In this document: in pieces, positions 1-10,360 of the stretch
Layout of the letters: each line of letters opens with the position of its first letter
How positions within the stretch are numbered: the stretch's first letter is position 1
DNA from: Zonotrichia leucophrys gambelii
Lineage: Eukaryota; Chordata; Aves; Passeriformes; Passerellidae
Length of the DNA stretch: 64,000 nucleotides
Direction: 5' to 3'
Assembly (NCBI RefSeq): GCF_028769735.1
Contig: NC_088171.1
Span: forward strand, 96,661,412 to 96,725,411
Position numbers and translations under genes: made by a program
Notes under the pieces: generated by a model
Told to the model about the DNA's origin: nothing
What the model saw: the letters and a program-made list of their open reading frames with translations, nothing else
Database searches by the model: none

Positions 1-380
1 AATGGAATATTTTCTAGAAAACAGAGATTGCACTTTAATTTATTACATGTGTTGGAAAGACAAACTAGAATACTACACTATTTGGAAGACAGTAATCAAA
101 GGAATAGTAAGGTCATTCTATTTTGGGGTCTTTTCTGAGCTAACAGAAGTTCCTCAGACAGTCCTTGGAGATGGAGTTAACTCTAACTTTGGAGTCTTGA
201 GTAACAACTTCCAGACCACTTCCTGGCACTTATTCTGACCTAAGCTGTCATAAACTTTTACTTTATGACAATGTTAGCTGTGAGCCTGCACACACAGTGT
301 GAGATTTACAAAGAAATACATCCATTAAAAAAGTGTATATGTGCTTTTCTACATGCCTGTTTCCCTTTTAAAATTTTTAG

Positions 381-489
381 GACAGTGATCAAATCAAGAC
401 CAAACCCAGATGATTATATTGACTACTTTGGTCAGAAACTTGCACTAGAGACTAAGGAAACTTCACTGAGTAATGGTGCTGATCTATAG
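381..489 (+). CDS. Possible 3'-terminal coding exon of an unidentified gene
   Basis: A pyrimidine- and T-rich run ends in TTTTTAG just before position 381, which fits a splice acceptor. One nucleotide after it, a frame opens for about 35 residues and ends in TAG at 487-489. The peptide is hydrophilic and protein-like: it begins near TVIKSRPNP, contains DDYIDYFGQKL, and ends SNGADL. It has no membrane segment or known domain that I can name. Splice phase would be 2 (one base completes the first codon). If real, it is the last exon of a plus-strand gene whose other exons lie left of the window. AATAAA-type signals at about 903 and 1318 could end a 3' UTR. The track's ATG-initiated frame through 265-380 would be intron. 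A 36-codon frame can arise by chance in AT-rich DNA, so this is a hypothesis based on splice signal plus composition. Confidence 0.38.
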
Positions 490-1851
490 AGATTATTTCT
501 TTACCTGTTCTGTCAAGTACCAAACTACTCAAGGTTTTTATATTACCTATGACAGATTTCTTTCTCTGACATTTCAGGATCCTCAAATATCTCTAGGATG
601 CTACAGGAGGTGTTTTTATCATTGGAAATCACATTTTATGTAGCTGATATATTTTAAGCTCCATGTGTTAGAGTGTGGAGGGCTTTTAATGAACTAATGA
701 GCAGTATGTTTAGCAATATAATTAAAGATAGCTTACCATTGCAGAACTTAAATTTGAATAACAAACAATGAAGCAATAACTGTCTTTTTGCTGATTGGAG
801 CCACCATTTGAACAAAACTCTCAGACTATCTTACTTTATGACACATGTCAGAGTTCTTACTTGTCACGTTCACTGGAATAGTGAAAACACCATCCTTCCT
901 GAAATAAAAATCTGGGTTTCTACACAATCCTTCAGATACTCTGATAATATAGCTTTAAGTGGACCATGCAGTTAGTATTATATATATGTATATATAGGGT
1001 TTTTTTGAGTTTTTTTAAAGAAATTTCAAAATAGGTATTTTATACTTCTTTTGAAAATACCTAGATGGCTTTTATCTTGCCTTATTTCCATATTCCTTGT
1101 AAATTCTAAGCAGTTAAGTATACCCCTTAAATACTAAAAATTTCCACAGTTCAATGTGATTGCATAATGGATTCTTTCTTTTTCCTGAAGAAAAATCTAG
1201 AAGACTGAAGAAAATCTTTTAATACTACTGCATGGGTAACTGAATTAGAATGAAATTGTTTTAGGGAAAGGAAAGAATGTAAATAATTTATCTGGTGTTA
1301 GCAATTTTCAGTTATTTAAATAAAATGTTTAAAAGGAAGGTCTGAATTTATAGAATTTGACAAGGATTAAGTAAAAATTTTGTTTTTGTAATAACCCAAA
1401 CATTTTTTATTAACTTTTAATTTTGGAAAGAAATGTTAATTTACCAGGAAGAAAAGATATTTGATAGAGATTCTTACTTTTCCTAGAAATTTGATTCACT
1501 GAATTGTCAGTACATATATTTAATTATAAAATTTGAAACTTTGCATATCAAATTTCAAAAAGTGGAAATTTTGCATTTCAAAAAAGAAGAGGGATCTCAT
1601 ATAATATTTTAGTCATTCTCTTATTTCCATTATTGTCCATGGGACATTTCACATAGATATTCATTTTTGGGAAATGTCTTGATTAAAACATTGATGGAAA
1701 GAAAAATGAAATTTAATTTCATTATGATAGAGATGTTTAAGAACTTTGGGAGAGGATACCTGTATTTCAGAAAAAAAAATTATCTATGGGGAAAAAATCT
1801 TGATCTATGCTATTTCTTCCAGAAACCATCTATTCTCTTCCTTGTCTCTGA

Positions 1852-1852
<1 letters not shown>
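490..1852. other. AT-rich non-coding stretch; possible 3' UTR of the exon at 381-489
   Basis: There are no repeats of recognisable family and no convincing frame. AATAAA occurs at about 903 and 1318, and a short TATATA stretch at about 978-996. If the exon at 381-489 is real, the first several hundred bases would be its 3' UTR; otherwise this is ordinary intergenic DNA. Confidence 0.4.

Positions 1853-1890
<38 letters not shown>
1853..1890 (+). repeat. Poly(A) tract, 38 A
   Basis: An uninterrupted run of 38 A on the plus strand, preceded by GACTCTGAC-like unique sequence and followed by CAACC. No upstream retrocopy or LINE body is recognisable, and avian CR1 does not leave poly(A) tails, so it is best called a mononucleotide microsatellite. 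Homopolymers this long are also prone to length error in assemblies. Confidence 0.9.
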
Positions 1891-1891
<1 letters not shown>

Positions 1892-4542
1892 AACCTGTCT
1901 CTTCTGTGACCAGGCTTATCAAAAGTATTCATAAAATAGTTTAAAACAGACTGAGGTAAGGAGACCTGCTGGCTCATGAAATATATCTCTAGTTCTTGAA
2001 GATTATGAACCAATATATCTTTCTGACATTTAGTCAGAAAGACTAAATTTTACTGGGTCTCATTTTGCTGGGTCTCTCTGAAGTTCCTTAGCATCCTCTC
2101 AAGCATGAGCTCATCTAAATAATTTTGCACAATTTGAGAAATTTTTCTACTTCATAGTTTGGCTGCAGTTACAGACCACTGGAATAAATACAGAGTAGTT
2201 TGGTATTATGGATTGTGTAAGGGTCCAAAGCCCTGCCGCTTTTCCAGGGTGAGCATCAGAGCATACAGGACAAGCCACTTGGGAAACCCAACATTACCTT
2301 GTGAATAAGAAACATTTCTCACCATCAACAGGCTCCACTCTTAATTGAAGTGCCTGTTTTGACATGTTTTATCACAGATTTAATGGGCCAGAGAATCTTG
2401 CCCTACATCTGGTGTATCCTTTTCCCTCCATGGTTTTGTTAAGTCTGGAATGGGCAAAAGGGTAATCAAGTATGTCTGGAGAGACTGAGCTGACCTAATG
2501 AACATATGTCGGAGTTAATGAACATTTCCATGGACTTTGTCAGTGCACATCCTAAGGCAATTGTAGGCACTGAGTGGCTGTCATTTTCTGAGCTGCAAAG
2601 TTGTTCAGCTAGCTTGCCTCAGCAGTAAGTCACTCCAGTTAGTGTTTCTATTAATAACTGCATTTAAAGTTCCTCTAATTTTGCTAGGGGGTTGAGCTTT
2701 TGTTGGGGGCAGAATGCTTCGCTGCTTGATTATTGAGATCCACAACTGCATGCTGCTAAGTGAGAGTGAATGGTTTGATTTCCTTCATATTTCATTATTT
2801 CCTTAAATCTCCTGAAGTTTTGAAGATGAAATAAGAGAAATTCGAAGAATATATGCATTAGGAGTGTTACATTAGCACCAAGTCTCCTTATACTGAAGGA
2901 CTGCTCGCTGTCTGTCTCATTTCTTCTCTGCCTGGATCAGGTCTTATTCCCACTCTGGCTCTGGCTATGCAGCCTCATGAAATATCTATCCACTTGCTCC
3001 CTTCAATAACATTGCAAGGTTTTATTTTCATGTCTGAGTGTATAGGGGGTGAGAGAGTCCACCAAGATGTCAGTGAGCATATGTCTGCTCTAGTGTCTGG
3101 GGTGTTTTTGCAACACAGATGTGCCAGCTTTGCTATCGTTTTATGTAAGCATGAGAACAACTTACCTCACTAAAATAGTCACAGTGGTATATGGTTATTT
3201 TAATTAAACTGTAAGTTATCTTAATGAAGCTCTATGGCTTTCTCATGACAGCAGATTTCACTCATTCTTTAGGATAGTAGGAACACAGCTAGGCTAAAAC
3301 TGCATACATAGAATATTCACAAATCCTCAGAGAATGAAGAGCCAACTGCAGCACACTCAACTTCCTTGCTTAGATAAATGGCATGGTCTAGGACAACAGT
3401 GGACTTTTTGTTGTTGTTGATGTGTTTTCCTTTTAACTAAACTACAAAAGATGTAGTACAATTTTGCCATCCACAAAAAAAAAAAAAATCATTTTGCCAG
3501 CCAAATAATGTCATGTATTGGCTGAGTGGTGAAAAGGCAATTGCAAATCAGTGGAGAAAAATGTAGAATGATGCACCCATTGGTGGGGTTATAACTCTGT
3601 AGCATTCCAAGGAGTAAAAAGTGTTACGAATGTTTAGGAAAAGGAGAGAGAACAAATCTGAAAACCTTGTTACTTCTTTGTACAAAGTGCGGGAACTCCT
3701 CAACACAACATGCAGCTCTGGTTGCAACAGCAGTGTCCACAGAATATTGCTGTGTCTCCCTCAAAAGGGATCAGAGGCAGTAGTGAAAAGAATTTACATA
3801 GAAGAAACAACCATAGTGAAGCTTTTTGTTTACAGAAGAGAGATGCTGAGAGAGGTATGATACAGTTCTATGAAACTGTGGGCTTAGAAAAGGAAAATAA
3901 CAAATGTTCATAGTCTTTCGCATGAGTTATAGGCATCTTTTTAAAATAGTAGGAGTCATAGTTTATATAGATTGAAAAAGTAGCAGGACAAACACATGAA
4001 AGAAAAATCCACTCAAGCCTAAAAACCCACAAAATCATTCTATCTAGCCCTGGAAGTCCAGAGAAGCAATATACATATGCTGTCAGATATCCCTGGGAAG
4101 TACACACCTGATTTATTCCTTTCATAGGCATGTGTTCCTGTCCACCCTAAGGAACATATTGTTGGGTTTTATGTACCTTTGGTCTGATATGCTGAATTTT
4201 TTCAATGAAAACAAAAGGAATATACTTTCTTTTCCTTTAAAATATATAAACTAATTTATGAGGTTTTACATCTCTTTTTCTTTGATTTAAGCATATTTTA
4301 TTGAATGAATTGCAAAGAATAGTATGAATAACACATAATACATATATAACCACCTCTCAAATCTAAAGATACACACAATTTTTCTTTTAAGTATTAAAAA
4401 CTGCACTCCTTCCCATATTGTTGTCTTTATAGACCCTTTGAAATAAAATTCCCCTGTAAGCCACAGCTTGCATCATTCAGTCCTTCAGCTACCATGAGGG
4501 ACTGGAAGGGCTGTTACTCTGCAATATTACATTTTTCAAAGT
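1891..4542. other. Unique AT-rich sequence, no supported gene
   Basis: No recognised repeat family apart from a 14-A run at 3475-3488. The frames of 60-87 codons on both strands (for example at 2967-3173, 3621-3860 and 3868-4131) overlap each other on opposite strands or frames and lack flanking splice signals that would support them. The part at 2600-2860 is slightly less AT-rich and could be a conserved non-coding element, but that cannot be judged from one sequence. Confidence 0.5.
3475..3488 (+). repeat. Poly(A) run, 14 A
   Basis: A simple mononucleotide run between CCAC and TCATTTTGCC. No attached retrocopy is visible. Confidence 0.85.
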
Positions 4543-5350
4543 ATCATAGAATGGGTCAGATTGCATAGTTCAGGACTGCCACAGTGGATCCTCTGATCCA
4601 ACCTCCCTTCTCAAGCAGACTCATCCTAGAGCACATTTCACAGGATTAAGTCCAGATGATGCTTGAATAGGAGCTTGTGGAGGTGGGAGACTCCACACCA
4701 TCCGTGGGCAACCTGTTCCAGTATTTGGTCACCTGCACAGTAAAGTTCTTCCTCCTATACATGCGGAACTTCCTGTGCATCAGCGTCTGCCCATTGTCTC
4801 TTGTCCTCTTGCCTGGCATCACCAAGAAGAGCCTGGCTCCATCCTCCTGACATCCTCCCTTTATGGATATTCATATACATAGATAAGGTCCTCTCTGAGT
4901 TATATCTTCTTGAGGCTGAACAGGCCCAACTCTCTCAGCCTGTCCTTGTGAGAGAAATGCCCTTTGTCATCTTTCTTGCCCTCTCCTGGAGCTGCTCCAG
5001 GAGCTCCATGTCTCTCTTGTCCTGAGGAGCCCAGAACTGGACAAAGCATTCTAGATGTGCCCTTACTGAGGTCCATGAGAGTAATCTTACTTGCTGCCCT
5101 ACTCCCTCTTTGCCTGGTACTGAACTCCACAATTTCATGGTCATTAGAGCCAAGGCTGCCCACAGTCCCAAATCTCCATCAAGACCTTCTCTGTTGGTGT
5201 GAGGTCAGTCAGCATGTCATTCTTCGTGAGATCATCCACTACCTGCAGCAGGAAGTAGTTTGACTCCAGGAGAGAAGCGCCGGTGGCTCCTGATTCTTCT
5301 GTGCACTGTTTCTTGTGCAGGACTGCCGCACAACCATGAGCACCCCCCAG
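4543..5350 (-). mobile_element. CR1 LINE fragment, 5'-truncated with internal deletion of the reverse-transcriptase region
   Basis: The plus strand begins with ATCATAGAATGG, the reverse complement of the CR1 3' end, so the element reads on the minus strand. Reading it in that direction, residues from the end of the ORF2 endonuclease are visible (LLQVVDDLT, then GSNDHEIVEF, matching the conserved SDH block of AP-like endonucleases). After a short stretch the frame passes directly into the distal ORF2 part with VQFWAPQDKRDMELLEQ and RERLRELGLFSL-like residues, then the 3' UTR. The reverse transcriptase between these blocks is missing, with the join near plus-strand 5050. The coding frame shifts at least once, so the copy is dead. 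The 5' boundary above 5350 is unclear because similarity fades into unique DNA. CR1 elements move by target-primed reverse transcription and are usually 5'-truncated in birds. Confidence 0.85.
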
Positions 5351-5645
5351 GTAGAACTTTTTCAGTTTCAGGCTCTCTGCGCAAGAGATTTGGTGCAATT
5401 CCTACCCTCTTTGCACAAACCCACCCAGGATGCTCAATAAGCTGTCCTCTTCACACATTTGGCATGTTACAACAGAAACTAGACAGAATACTCAGTCATT
5501 TCATTTATTTGATTGATCCAATTGACATACCAGCAGCTAGGCACCAGAGAGAAAATGATCCAATGCTGGTCAAAGGTGAGCATAGATGCATACTCATGCA
5601 GAACTGCCCATGAGTTAATTATACTTACTACTTCTCCTTCTTCAG
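5351..5645. other. Unassigned sequence between CR1 and exon-like segment
   Basis: It may include the decayed 5' edge of the neighbouring CR1 up to about 5400. Beyond that I see no repeat. Its right end is pyrimidine-rich (CTTCTCCTTCTTCAG) and could act as a splice acceptor for the frame that follows. Confidence 0.4.
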
Positions 5646-5785
5646 AAAAAGACAGAAAATACCATTCTGTACCCCTCTCAGACAAAGCTCCTTGGGTGAC
5701 TCAAAAGGATAGTCATGATATTTTCACACAAATTGATTATGAAAAACTTCAGATGGCAATTAGTAAGGAAGATATGAAGGAATAA
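5646..5785 (+). CDS. Exon-like segment with strong acceptor and in-frame stop, gene unknown
   Basis: A very good acceptor, with pyrimidines running into CTTCTTCAG, is followed by an open frame of 46 residues ending in TAA at 5783-5785. The peptide is charged and protein-like, with KDRKYHSVPLSDKAPW near the start and TQIDYEKLQMAISKED near the end. I do not recognise the family. Splice phase would be 1, unlike the phase-2 exon at 381-489, so the two are not interchangeable last exons of one transcript. An internal GTAAGG near 5762 could serve as a donor, which would make it an internal exon instead. The frame extends upstream without interruption to 5513, so the acceptor is not needed to explain its openness. 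A chance frame remains quite possible. Confidence 0.32.
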
Positions 5786-7720
5786 CCTTCTTTTTTGCTT
5801 TCTCTTGTTTCTCTATAGAGGTGATTACTGAATATCAATAAGCACAGATGAAATGTCTCAGAGGATTTTGGATTAAGCATAGAGAGGGACCACAGGTAAA
5901 GTCTCAATTTATTACAATGTGCATTTAGTTCAGTTGTCTTTGCACAGAAAACCAACAAGCTTGTGAGATTCCAGGTAGTAGGTACCAAAAAAAAAAATAG
6001 AGAGAGAAAAAAAGGAAATTTATTGTTATGTTTATGTTTACTGCAGCTCTTGCTATTACTCTGTCTCTTGTGAGATCTGGAAATGTTATTTATTTAGTCT
6101 CTGGTATCAATACTGATCACAGCAGGCAGGTATCTGCTTCAAAAAAGTCATGTCTCAGCTGGCTCTTCCCAATGGCAAAATCAGAACAAAGGCCAAGGAC
6201 TCAATAGAAATGAAACCATAACCTCTGTCCGGTCATTCCTGGTCAGGGTTGAGGTAATATGGAAGGATTATTACTTCAACTGCATGGTACTTGTTCTGAG
6301 AATAAATTGACTATTTCAATCTTCTGGGCTGTCAATTCAAAAACTTTCATGGACACTATACCAAAAAGGAAAGAGAAAAAGGGGGAAAGAGAGAAAGAGA
6401 AATTGACCGCGCTCCTAATTGCAGTAAAATCATTTGTGGTATGCATCTCTGTTATGATCTACTTGCTTATTTCTGTTCTGCAGTCTGTAAGCTTGATCAT
6501 TGCAATAGTTATATTGCATTGCTTTATTACACCATTTATTTTAAGGAATATATGAGCTCAAAAAAAAATTACTACAATAGAAAAATTGTAAATATTATAT
6601 GCGCATGCATGGTTCAACCCTGTCTGATAAAATGGGGGGAAAACCCCCTCAAAAGTAGACTTAAATATGCTTTTGCACATGTTGTGCAAAATTCAAAATA
6701 CAGTAGTGCATGGTTCTCAATGAAGTATAAAGGTTGAAGACTGTTCTTAACAGTGCAGGAAGTAAGAAAGAAACAGATGAATCCAGAAATTTTGGCAATG
6801 CAAGTATGAAGTGCAGCAACAGAGCATTGCACATGCCCTCTCCAGAGTGTGGGCAGAAAGGCAAGAAATTCCACCCATCAAAAAGTCAATTGGCCATTTG
6901 CAATGAAAACCTGGGAGAGGGTATGGTTATACAAAACAAGGTATTTCATGAAATAATAATCCTCTGGAGATGAGGAAATTTTAGGACTTTACCAGGAAAC
7001 ATCTTTGAACAAGACATGGAGAAGGGTTAAAGTAGTTATTAAACTATCCAATTGTTTGTTTGTTTATTCATTTATTCAAAATAAAAAAGAAAAGTCTGTA
7101 ATGAAATATTATATTTTTCTTTTAGATTAACAGTCTTGGATATGTCAAATATTACAAAATGTCAAATAAGTTCATTTATTCAAGCAATTCTCACTGAACA
7201 CTTAAGGAACTTTGCTTCTAGACCTAGCACAAAAGATGAAAGGCAGTATACCTAAAGTTGGTGGTTGGCCTCTATAAGCTCTCATCCATTCGTCTGCTAT
7301 ATTCCAAAGATTTTCTTTTCTCTACTTCCTTCTAAAATGATCTTGAATTGCTTTTTGCAGATGCAGGTACTTTCAATGTTTTTTAACATGATAAAGAAAT
7401 CTTACTTTAATGTCATCTCAAGAAACCATAACAGGGGAAACCAACCTGATGAAAAACAGCTTTTTTTTATACCCAAATCTAATCTACAATTATTTTACTT
7501 ACAATTCTTCTATTTAAACTAAATTCCTAGGGCTGGTACTTCCAGTACAGTAACAGCTGTTATTCTGTTAGAATAATTGTTCTAATAAAAGTTTCTAAAT
7601 AGAAGCTGAAATAACTTCACACATATATAAGAGCCAATAAGAACATGGTCAAACATATTATAACTTTAAGTTTCTCTTACAATCAGCTTAGTCCTAAAAG
7701 CAATCTTACACTTATACACT

Positions 7721-7759
<39 letters not shown>

Positions 7760-9600
7760 AATTTGCCAACATTTTTACTCTCTCATTTTACACTTATTTA
7801 GTTAGGGGAACTACTCAAATGAAAAGCAAGTGGATAAACCTAAAATTTTCAATTCTTTTAATTTTGTAAGACTAAATACAACAGAATAAATGTGTATTTT
7901 ATACTCTGAGTTTACCAGACAAGACGTAGAACACATACAGAGAGACTGATAGAGCTACACATTTATCCTCTGCAGAATATTGCCTGGACTTTGTTATCTG
8001 TTGCACATTACTGAGGGATTAGAATGAGTGGAGATGGCATTAAAATGTTAAAATTTTATTCTTCAACTATGAAGTTGACTTCACCCATATTCTGAAAGTT
8101 CACCGATCTTACTTAAAAGCGATGGGTTTTTTCCTATCAATTGTAACTTATTCAAAATATTGAATAACTCTTTACATTTACAAAGAAAATCAGTCTAGAT
8201 TTCTTCTTATTTTCTATGTTCTGTGATACTACCTGAGCCTTTCAGCAGTATTCACAACAAAACACAGCAATAGAAAGGCACATTGAGATGATTTAGGAAT
8301 AGATTTTGGACTTACGTCTGAATTATTTTGGTTTTATGAGTTTAATTCCAGCTTCTATAGCTTTTGCAAGTGCCTTTGGGGTAGCTGCACTTCATGAATT
8401 TGTCAGATTCTTATTTCAATTACACTGTTATCAGGTTGGCATAATTTACCAGCTACTACAGGTATAATTTCTGATTTACATTAATATTAGTTTAGCAAGA
8501 ATTAGTCCACAGCTATTCTGGAAGGACATTCTAAAATTCCTCATGTCTGTCAGCTAATCATGTCTTTGAAAGCTTATATTTTTAACATAATAGGCACTAA
8601 AGCATGCATTTATGTAGTTATATTTTACGTATATATTTGGGAGTTTTTTTAATTCCTAAATTATAGAAGATTGTTCAGGCACTTGCATATTATTGACTGG
8701 TACTATTCCGCCTTTCTTTCATTCCAGCAGAATTACAGAATGAATTTTAACAAGAAATGGTTATCATGATAGAAGGGAGGTTGTTGCAGGCCTTTCACTA
8801 AAATTATGTGCCACAAGAGAGGAGGCAGTAGAAAGTAATGAGATGAAAACTAATTCTTTAGTCATAAGAGTATGACTCTATTACCTTCTAGATGTTATCT
8901 ATCTTTACACCAACAATTAAAAACATTTCTGCAGAATGCATAACATATTTAACTATTTCTTTGGGTATTTATTTTGAAAGCACATCCAAAGTAAAGACAT
9001 GTAAACTAGACAAAGCAAGGACAGGGATTTTGTGATCAGTACTGCAGCTGAAGGCCAGTTTGTGAAAGATGGTGACCCCACACAGAAGACACAACTGCTG
9101 CCCTGAGACAATAATCCGTGAAAAAGACTGATCAAGCAGGAAAAAGTCTTCCAGAGCCTACACTTTAAACATTTAAATGTAACTAAATTATCACTGAAAT
9201 TATGGCGGTAGCTTAGTTCTGTATATTCTCTCTAGAATTTACAGACATAGAAAAAAGGTTGTAAGATAGCATTATTAAGAATCCCCAAGTTACCATAATT
9301 TCTTAAGTCCTCTATTAGTCCTTATTTATAGACCATCAGTCCATAGGTGTTCTTTAGAAAGAATTTGTTAGCTTTTTTTCATGTTACTTCTTTTTTCATT
9401 TTTTTCCTGAAACCTGTAAGACAGTAGATAAGGCAATTAATTAAAGGTGCAATGGGAAAATAATCACATTTAGGTGACAGAAATTTAGAAGGATATAACC
9501 AGACCCTGCAACTGAGATCCCAGTCTTCATTAGGGCACTCATCTGCCTCAACAGTTCTTCCAACAGGTGGCTTTTTTCCATGTCCCTTTTCAGCAATATC
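5786..9600. other. AT-rich unique sequence without supported genes
   Basis: It holds an (AT)n microsatellite at 7727-7756 and several short A runs. Frames such as 6259-6555 and 6441-6737 overlap in different frames and read as low-complexity or hydrophobic chance peptides. The stretch at about 6060-6260 is somewhat less AT-rich, but I could not tie it to a repeat family. Confidence 0.5.
7727..7756 (+). repeat. (AT)n microsatellite, 15 units
   Basis: Perfect AT dinucleotide repeat of 30 bases. Confidence 0.95.
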
Positions 9601-10360
9601 CTAGAATCATAGAGTCATTTAGATTGAAAAAGACCTCTGAGTCACAGAGTCCAACTATCACGCTAGCACTGCTGTGCTTACTATTAAACCACATCCCCAC
9701 ACCCATATGCTTTTTGAACACATCCAGGGATGCTGATTCCACCACTTCTCTGGGCAACCTGTTCCAATGCCCAACCATTCTTTCAAAAAACGTAAAAAAA
9801 AAGAAAAAAAAAGAAACCAAAATAAAAAAAAAACCACAAAAAACTAGGTGTCTGGAAGATTGACTCCCACTCACTGCTACCTCCTTTCAGGTAGAAGTAG
9901 AGGTTAAACACTGCCGATTCCCTCAGCTTCTCCTCATAAACCCTGCATGCCAGGCCGTTCACCAGCTCAGTCGATCCTTGCAGTGAGGACCTCAATGCAA
10001 TTCCTGCAGTGAGGGGCCCAAAACTGAGCAAAGGATTCACGGTGTGGTCTCAGCAGTGCCAGGTACACAATCACTGCCCTGGTCTTACTGGCCACTTTAT
10101 TCCTGATACAAACCAGGAGGCCATTAGCCCTCTTGTCCACCTGGGCTCACGTTCAGCTGGTGTTGATGAGCACCCCAGGTCATTTTCCACTGGGCATCGT
10201 TCCAGCCTCTCTGCCCCCAGCCGGTAGCACTGCCTGGGGTTGTTGTGACCCAAGGGCAGGACATATCACTTGGCCTCATTTAATCCCATTTCTTTGGATT
10301 CAGCCCACCAATTCAGTCTGTTCAGTCGAATCCCTCTGCAGAACCTTCCAACTGCCTTTT
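9601..10360 (-). mobile_element. CR1 LINE fragment, minus strand, 3' part
   Basis: The plus strand opens with the CR1 3'-end complement (TAGAATCATAGAGTCATTTA). It then shows characteristic antisense CR1 phrases: TGGGCAACCTGTTCCAATGC at 9751-9770, a GTGTGGTCTCAGCAGTGCC block near 10042, and a GAATCCCTCTGCAGAACCTTCC block near 10330. The sequence represents the 3' UTR and the distal part of ORF2, with frames broken throughout. An A-rich insertion or expansion interrupts it at about 9784-9845, where other CR1 copies have a TTTTTCCTAAT-like block. The right limit is approximate. Divergence from typical CR1 is high, pointing to an old insertion. Confidence 0.88.
9784..9845 (+). repeat. A-rich low-complexity expansion inside a CR1
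   Basis: Several A8-A10 runs are separated by single G, C or T bases. The tract lies within the CR1 3' region where the family consensus has ordinary sequence, so it looks like a secondary expansion of an A-rich spot after insertion. Confidence 0.75.

Noticed and set aside
2..238. 78-codon frame at the left edge
   Set aside because: No splice signals or recognisable family; ends well before the better-supported exon at 381-489, and the composition fits chance.
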